In this document: in pieces, positions 31,994-38,313 of the stretch
Numbering within the stretch: the first letter of the stretch is position 1
Layout of the letters: every line of letters starts with the position of its first letter
Origin: Amphimedon queenslandica
Lineage: Eukaryota; Porifera; Demospongiae; Haplosclerida; Niphatidae
Assembly: GCF_000090795.2 (NCBI RefSeq)
Contig: NW_003546285.1
Location: forward strand, 278,100-316,412
Direction of reading: 5' to 3'
DNA length: 38,313 nt
Made by a program: the position numbers and the translations under genes
The notes under the pieces: model-generated
The model's input: only the letters and a program-made list of their open reading frames with translations
What the model was told of the DNA's origin: nothing
Databases searched by the model: none

Positions 31994-32348
31994 CTACAAA
32001 TAAGATGAAGATTAAATATAATTAAACTATAATAACAATGATGATGATGAATAATCAATTAATTGTGTGTGTAGGCGTTGAATCCATCAAAAGATCAATC
32101 AGTTAATTAGCATTCATTTCATTTCACATACACACCAAACATGGCCACAGGCGCGTTGATTTCATAAGAAATCAATGTTGTAAATGGATTAGTACATTAC
32201 CAGTAATGTAGTCTGTCGTAGAGGTACATGTACTAGGTAGACTGTGTCTAGCCTAGCAGTATATATAGTCTCGTGTTTGTAGATATTGTAAGCTGTTGAC
32301 AACATAAGATTAAAGAGGCCAAGACTAAAAGCCAAGAAGATAAAGGCG
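31994..32348. other. Spacer between COG7 and fibrinogen-like gene 1
   Basis: The left part must hold at least the acceptor region of the first visible COG7 exon. A small hairpin TTGATTTC-ataa-GAAATCAA occurs at 32157-32176. Promoter sequence for gene 1 should lie in 32200-32340 (TATATATAG near 32261). No coding exon is seen on either strand. Confidence 0.45.
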
Positions 32349-33466
32349 ATGTTACTCTTGTCCCTGTTTCTTTATGCTAGTAGTACAACCAGTGGATCTT
32401 ACTGTATGTCTACTGACTGTACTAATCAAGGTACCTCTGGGTCCTTCTTATTATATCTAAGAGTCTGTTGTGTTATTGATAACTTGGGAAGGAGTGTTAC
32501 TATCAAAGGGAATGGCATCAATAGATACATTCACTGTCCAAGAGCACTACCAAAGTCTTGTACATCAGGTAAAGATACAAGTATTATTATTATTATTGCT
32601 TAGTAATATTCTATAGAAAAAGATTGTAAGGACTTGAATAGCAAAGGTAGCGCTATCAATGGTAACTACATCATATATCCTGATGGAGAGACTCAAGTTG
32701 AGGTATAATAGATATAATTATACATTTTTATCATTGATATACTGTACAGGTATACTGTGATATGAATGGTATCAATTGTGATGGAGAAGGTGGTTGGACT
32801 AGAGTAGGATATCTTAATATGACCCAGTTTGGTGCTACCTGTCCTACTGGACTAGCACAAAAGAACTTCACTAACATTGATCACCCGCTGTGTGGTAGAG
32901 AAAGCATAGGCGATGCTTCTTACTGTGCTTCAACCAATTTCTCAACTAACGGACTAACATACAATAAAGTCTGTGGACAAGTTAGAGGATATCAATTTAA
33001 TCACATTGATGCATTCTACAGCTTCAATGTTCATAACAACACAGACAGTCCTTACATTGATGGAGTATCCATTACTCATGGAAGCAATCCCCGTAACCAC
33101 ATCTGGTCATATATAGGAGGATTATATGAAGATGGCACTTCTATCACTGCCTGTCCATGTAACACTGGGTACAGTGGTGGTTTAAATGTTACTGCTACAT
33201 TCATTGGGTCTCATTATTATTGTGAGTCTGGATTAAATCCCGGTCAGCCATTTTCTGCTGTTCTCTATGCTAATGATCCATTATGGGATGGACAGCAATG
33301 TGATGGCCCAGAGTCTACCTGCTGTCCAGCTAACTCTAAGATGCCTTGGTTCTATCGTTCACTGGATACACAAACCACTGGTGATATTGAGCTGAGAGTC
33401 TGCAGTAATAGAGGAGTTACTGAAGAAGAGATCCCAATAGACATAATGGAGCTTTATATTAAATGA
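32349..33466 (+). CDS. Secreted fibrinogen-like protein, tandem copy 1
   Basis: Exons 32349-32568, 32617-32702 and 32750-33466 join in phases 1 and 0 to give 340 residues. A signal peptide (MLLLSLFLYASSTTSG) is followed by a cysteine-rich N-terminal segment. A fibrinogen C-terminal-like entry (CKDLNSKGSAING, VYCDMNG, GGWTRVGY) comes next. A Cys-rich domain follows with VDGVSITHG, NHIWSYIGG, CPCNTG, FIGSHYYCESG, DPLWDGQQC and PWFYRSLDTQTT. I know this second block from many predicted cnidarian and sponge secreted proteins but not under a domain name. Five NxS/T glycosylation sites are likely. There is no membrane anchor. The codon nine bases upstream of the chosen ATG is ATA here but ATG in copy 2, so this copy starts three codons later. 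A lectin-like or immune role is inference only. Confidence 0.82.
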
Positions 33467-33610
33467 AACACTGCATGCTGATAATGTAAAGAGTGGATAA
33501 TTATTAATAATGTGTGTTCCAAAATTCCATAAATATTCTACATAGTTTGCATGTGAATGTTTCATTATACAGCATACGGTCTTTTTACTCATTTTATGAA
33601 TATCAATAGT

Positions 33611-34010
33611 ATAAAGGCCACACTATACACCAGGTAAATCTATTGGAAACAATCTGTGGTTACTTTGATATTGTAAGCAATGTGTTGCCTAGAATAGAAC
33701 AGGTTTCTATTCTAGTCAACAGTGTTGCCTGAAGATCAAAGTAACCATAGATTGCCTGTAATGCAGGACATTTCTGTCCTTCCAAAAATTTGTTGAATGA
33801 AGTTAAAACATTACAATCCATTGATTGATGACTGCTGTTTTTATATGCACATTACTGGTTCATATCATCGTGGGTTGTCTGCTCCAGGATGTGCATCCAT
33901 GTACTTATAAAAACTTTGTGGTTTATTAACTTTTGTATGTACAATGCACCTTTTGATGGTCATAATTAATTGCCTGCAATAGCATTGCCTGGTGTATAAG
34001 GGCCTTAATA
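33611..34010. mobile_element. ~400 bp MITE-like element, absent from the paralogous flank
   Basis: The ends are inverted repeats (TAAAGGCC-ACACTATACACCAGG on the left; CCTGGTGTATAAGGGCCTTA on the right). A second inverted pair lies inside: CAATCTGTGGTTACTTTGAT near 33650 and ATCAAAGTAACCATAGATTG near 33737. The corresponding place in the copy 2 flank (~37322-37345) runs straight from the shared CATTTTATG to TAATAGTTTACTATAAATGAAGCCAA without it. TA at both ends suggests TA target duplication, as in Tc1/mariner-type MITEs. Confidence 0.8.
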
Positions 34011-34534
34011 GTTTACTATAAATGAAGCCAAGAATGATAAATGAATGCTATCAACTTATACTCCAGTTGACATGACTGTGTTCCACGGCAACAAAAACAT
34101 TTCATAGTATGCATGTTTAATGCTACATGAATGGCATACAATACATGCCAAAATCATACTACGTATTGTTGCCAGTTAATACAGTGATAGAGCCATTCCT
34201 CAAATAACAGCAAACACTTGCCAACATGGATGAGCATTTTAATGATTCATTTTAAGTAACTGCAGTTTGCCTTGTCTGGAATCTTCTTATTTTCATTCAT
34301 CTAATTATATAAGTAAAGGGCAGTCCATGATTTAATAGTTAAAGAATGCACTTTGTGCCAACAAAAGCCAAAAAACTAATAAATAATGGCTATCATGCAC
34401 CGTGGATAATTTACGGTAATTGCATCTGCAACTATTTGTGTAAATTTCAAATTAATCTGACCTCAAAATATATACTAAGAACATATCTTAAGATTAGTAT
34501 CAGCTATAGGCATAGGCATAGGGAACATGCATAT

Positions 34535-34870
34535 ACATGTTCTTAGGTAGCGTAGAAAGTTTGATCATAATTGAATTTTTTTACGAATTTTAAAGTTGCT
34601 CCAAAATCAGACAAAAGTCACAGTACTATAGTACAGGGTTGTGGGTTGTTGGCCAAATTTTGCCAAAAATAAACAAGTGAGAATCCTCCATTTTTATTAT
34701 GTTCTCTGATGCATATACATGTACTTATGTTGTGTAGAAAGTTTCAGCTGATTCCAATCAAAATTGAATTTTTACAAATTTTTAAAGTTGCTCCAAAATT
34801 GAACAAAAGTCCCTGTACTATAGTACAGGGTTGTTGGCCGAATTTTGCCAAAAATGAAAGGGATGAAAAT
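34535..34870. repeat. Dispersed ~180 bp palindrome-bearing repeat, two units
   Basis: A partial palindrome at ~34620-34639 (CACAGTACTATAGTACAGGG) and a perfect one at 34811-34830, each followed by GTTGTTGGCC or similar, AATTTTGCCAAAAAT and the GTAGAAAGTTT word. Confidence 0.85.
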
Positions 34871-35129
34871 TTTGTGAACATAAATTTTGGTCTGGTTTAT
34901 TAATAGGAGCATTGCTTTTTAAATTTTGATTAGTTTTAATCTGCAAATAAGAGGACATACTCTGCAATGGTTGGTATATATCTTAGTCATTTACAGAAAC
35001 TGTTTATAAATAGTTGTGAACATTATAACTGGTCCCAATATTTATTGATAATTTTAAATTCCAAAGGAAATGTCAGTTATAGCTCATACTTTATGCTATC
35101 AACAGTAAAAATCATATCAAGCCAAGAAG

Positions 35130-36252
35130 ATGAAGGTGATGTTACTGTTGTCCCTGTTTCTTTATGCTAGTAGTACAACCAGTGGATCTTACTGTATGTC
35201 TACTGACTGTACTAATCAAGGTACTTCTGGGTCCTTCTTATTATATCTAAGAGTCTGTTGTGTTATTGATAACTTGGGAAGGAGTGTTACTATCAAAGGG
35301 AATGGCATCAATAGATACATTCTCTGTCCAAGAGTACTACCAAAGTCTTGTCCATCAGGTAAAGATACAAGTATTATTACTAAGCTTTGTAATTTTCTAT
35401 AGAAAAAAATTGCAAGGACTTGAATAGCAAAGGTAGCACTATCAATGGTAACTACATCATATATCCTGATGGAGAGACTCAAGTTGAGGTACAATATATA
35501 TAATTATACATTTTTATCATTGATGCACTGTACAGGTATACTGTGATATGAATGGTATCAATTGTGATGGAGAAGGTGGTTGGACTAGAGTAGGATATCT
35601 TAATATGACCCAGTCTGGTGCTACCTGTCCTACTGGACTAGCAGAAAAGAACTACACTAACATCAGTCACCCACTATGTGGTAGAGAAGCTAGCAATAAT
35701 AATAATTGCAATTCAACTACGTTCTCATCTAACGGACTAACATACAATAAAGTCTGTGGACAAGTTAGAGGATATCAATTTTTCAGAGCCCTAGCATTTC
35801 AAAGATTTGCAATTCATCAAAATAATGAAGATTTTGCCGTTGATGGTGTATCCATTACTCATGGAAGGAATCCTCGTGAACATATCTGGACATATGCAGG
35901 AGGTTTCAGTGAGAATAGTACTGATAATCGTGCCTGTCCATGTAACACTGGGTACAGTGGTGGTTTAGATCTTAATGCTACATTCATTGGGTCTCATTAT
36001 TACTGTGAGTCTGGAGCAGATTCTGGTCAATCAGTCTCTGAAGTTCTCTATGCTAATGATCCATTATGGGATGGACAGCAATGTGATGGCCCAGAGTCTA
36101 CCTGCTGTCCAGCTAACTCTAAGATGCCTTGGTTCTATCGTTCACTGGATACACAAACCACTGATGATATTGAACAGAGAGTGTGCCGTAGCAGGAAGGA
36201 GTCAGGTGCCAGTGGTGTTCTAGTGGATATCATTGAACTATACATCAAATGA
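35130..36252 (+). CDS. Secreted fibrinogen-like protein, tandem copy 2
   Basis: Exons 35130-35358, 35403-35488 and 35536-36252 join in phases 1 and 0 to give 343 residues. The start is MKVMLLLSLFLYASS, a clear signal peptide. Domain order and cysteines match copy 1 throughout, and introns sit at identical places. Exons 1 and 2 and the first ~50 residues of exon 3 are nearly identical to copy 1. Differences cluster in blocks: the EASNNNNCNSTTFSS region, the FFRALAFQRFAIHQNNEDFA region, the AGGFSENSTDNRA region, SGADSGQSVSEV and the C-terminal RKESGASGVLVD insert. The ends of the domain (DPLWDGQQC to PWFYRSLDTQTT) are the same in both. Function unknown; secretion and glycosylation are predicted. 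Confidence 0.83.
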
Positions 36253-37190
36253 CAGCTAATGAATGTGTATGTTATTTTAGCATGAAAGTTAGTTTGATAC
36301 AATATTTATATCCAGTCACATTCATGATGCAAGTTCACACACAGATACAACACTGCATACTCTTGCTTGCATGCATGTATAGAAAAATATTAATGATTAC
36401 ATGCACTAGCTATAGTGCTACCAGTATCAGATGCATTCCAGTATAGCTGCTACTCCACAGGGAAACTATAAAATATTTTGCTTCATGCAGGTGAGGGGTC
36501 ACTGCTTACTCAAAATTTAGAATGGTGTCCAGACCCCTTGGAATCACTACAAGTGCATGTTGGCATACTTTGAGTGGGAGGAATTTTCTTAGAATTACTG
36601 ATTATTATTCCTCCACTTTTGCTGTGCTGTTCAATGGCTGCCTATACTGTTCTTGTACCCATCAGCTAGTGCTAAAGTATTTGTGTGTGGCATATTTCAG
36701 TTGAGGAATAAATTTGTAATAAATGACACCTTTTCATTGATCTTAAAGGCAAAAAATAGTTTAAATAGCTAAGGAATGCACTTCGTACTAGTAGTCAACT
36801 AAAAGCCAAAAAACTAACAAGTGATGTAAAAAAATGGATAATTTAATTTGTGCCTACACTTGTCACTATTCAGGTGAATCTCAGTCTAAAATTCATTAAA
36901 ACATGCTTTCATGCAAAATCAGGATATCAAAGGCAAGGAAATTTCGAAGCTTACCATATAAGGCTGATTATATTTCAATGGTATCCCAAGATACTATTAA
37001 GCATGACGAACAAAAATTTCAACAAACATGTTTAGTTTGTTGATTGCTTTAGATTTAATTCGCCAAAACTTCGGAAAGAAACATTAATAGTACACGCTCT
37101 TAATATGATTCCCTGGCAAACCTGGACTGTATTGTATCTTATACACAATTTGCTTACACTGAATGGCTTTTAACTGAACCATACACCTAC
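36253..37190. other. Spacer specific to the copy 2 flank
   Basis: Sequence between the stop of copy 2 and the shared flank that has no counterpart after copy 1. Around 36935-37065 lie TTCGAAGCTTACCATATAAGG and AATTCGCCAAAACTTCGG, words like the ends of the foldback elements at 4.8 and 20.6 kb, so a decayed element is likely. No gene is seen. Confidence 0.4.
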
Positions 37191-38130
37191 TCTTGCACTA
37201 TAACATGAGTGGATAATTATAAATAATGTGTGTTCCAAAATTCCATAAATATTCTACATAGTGCGCATGTGAATGTCTCATTATACAGCATATGGTCTTT
37301 TTACTCATTTTATGCATATCACTACAAATAGAGTATAATAGTTTACTATAAATGAAGCCAACAATAATAAATGAATGCAATCAACTTATACTCCAGTTGA
37401 CATGACTGTATTCCACGGCTACAAAAACATTTCATAGTATGCATGTTTAATACTACATGATGGCATACAATACATGCCAAAATCATACTACGCATTGTTA
37501 CAAGATAATACAGTGATAGAGCCATTCCTCAAATAATAGCAAACACTTGCCAACATGGATGAGCATTTTAATAATTCATTTTAAGTAGCTGCAGTTTGCC
37601 TTGTTTGGAATCTTCTTATTTTCATTCATCTAATTATATAAGTAAAGGGCAGTCCACGATTTAATAGCTAAGGAATGCACTTTGTGCCAACAAAAGCCAA
37701 AAACTAATAAATAATAACACCGTGGTTGCACCTGCAACTATTTGTGTAAATTTCAAATCAATCTGACCTCAAAATACATACTAGAGACAAATTTTAATAT
37801 TAGTATCAGCTATAGGGCATCCAAGCATAGGTATCAGGAACATGCATATAGATGCACTTAAGTAGCATAAAAATTTTGATCATAATTGAATTTTTTTACA
37901 AATTATTTTTAAAGTTGCTCCAAAATCAGAAAAAAGTCCCTGTAGGGTTGTTGGCCAAATTTTGCTAAAAATAAAAAAGTGAGAATCCTCCATTTTAATA
38001 ATGTTTTCTGATGCATATACATGTACTTATGTTGCGTAGAAAGTTTCAGCCGATTCCAATCAAAATTGGATTTTTTTACAAATTTTTAAAGTTGCTCCAA
38101 AATCTGGCTGTACAGGGTCTTTGGTAGGGC
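37190..38130. repeat. 3' flank of copy 2, duplicate of 33467-34870
   Basis: It matches the copy 1 flank with many substitutions and small deletions and lacks the MITE-like element. The last part (37850-38130) holds two degraded units of the ~180 bp repeat; here the palindrome is lost (only CCCTGTAGGG and TGTACAGGG remain). Confidence 0.83.
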
Positions 38131-38313
38131 TAGGCAAATTAGCATAATTTGGAGCATAAAAGTTATTATGCTGGCATAATGGGTCAAAAATTTCTGGAAC
38201 TATACCCCTGACCACACGATTTCAATTCAATATGGCGGGTGGTACAAGTTAGTACTATAAAAGTACAACAACCCAACTGCTTAATACCCACCTACTCAAG
38301 CATGATGAATCCA
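38131..38313. other. Right edge of the window, no gene seen
   Basis: AT-rich sequence with TTAGCATAAT and TTATGCTGGCATAATGG words. The only ATG in a good context (ATATGGCGGG, near 38231) hits a stop after six codons. Confidence 0.4.

Larger units (their letters stand above)
33467..34870. repeat. 3' flank of copy 1, duplicated at 37190-38130
   Basis: Long near-identical stretches pair with the copy 2 flank: TGTGTTCCAAAATTCCATAAATATTCTACATAG at ~33510 and ~37227; the tract from AATGAAGCCAA to GACATGACTGT at ~34020 and ~37352; and the tract ending AGTAAAGGGCAGTCCA at ~34312 and ~37640. The gene and its flank were therefore duplicated as one unit. The end (34535-34870) contains two units of the ~180 bp dispersed repeat. 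Confidence 0.85.

Noticed and set aside
1..38313. CRISPR arrays, bacterial operons or prophage
   Set aside because: Genes are intron-rich and of animal families, repeats lack regular spacer structure, and no prokaryotic signals are present.

Overview
The window looks like nuclear DNA of an early-branching animal, most likely a demosponge. This is inferred from AT-rich sequence, short GT-AG introns, tandem lineage-expanded Ig-like and fibrinogen-like secreted proteins, caspases carrying tandem death-effector domains (DEDs), and dense small foldback elements and microsatellites. No species call can be proven from the sequence alone. All gene models were spliced by eye. Exon lengths and intron phases were checked and close exactly in every model. 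Orthologue names rest on remembered family sequences, not on a search.

Layout. 1-3.6 kb (+): two tandem paralogues for short secreted proteins with two Ig domains; the first is cut by the window edge and the second has lost its expected ATG. 3.9-7.3 kb (-): a complete WDR31 orthologue in ten exons. 7.5-12.5 kb (+): caspase A (tandem DED, coiled coil, caspase), with a 3 kb intron holding a 554 bp transposon with perfect 69 bp terminal repeats. 13.2-15.2 kb (+): a protein with four DEDs and a C-terminal coiled coil but no protease domain. 15.8-23.3 kb (-): a complete PIGC orthologue in eight exons, with repeat-filled introns. 23.4-26.0 kb (+): caspase B (tandem DED, S/P/Q-rich linker, coiled coil, caspase). 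26.2-27.7 kb (-): an Fcf2/DNTTIP2 orthologue. 27.8-32.0 kb (-): COG7, lacking its N-terminal third in this window. 32.3-38.1 kb (+): two tandem paralogues of a secreted fibrinogen-like protein, inside a duplicated segment that includes the 3' flank.

The most notable content is a death-fold cluster on one strand: caspase A, the four-DED scaffold and caspase B. They share a design of DED pairs in which only the second DED keeps the RxDL motif, together with a coiled coil. Caspases A and B each start within 150-200 bp of a divergent housekeeping gene (WDR31 and PIGC), so shared promoters are likely. The flanking Ig-like and fibrinogen-like families are secreted, and their tandem copies differ in blocks while the rest is nearly identical, as expected for recognition proteins. 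A functional link between the secreted families and the caspases is speculation.

Non-genic DNA is dominated by a ~180 bp dispersed unit carrying a 20 bp perfect palindrome, several foldback/MITE-like elements (one present in only one of two duplicated flanks), ACATGT-type palindromic microsatellites and trinucleotide repeats.
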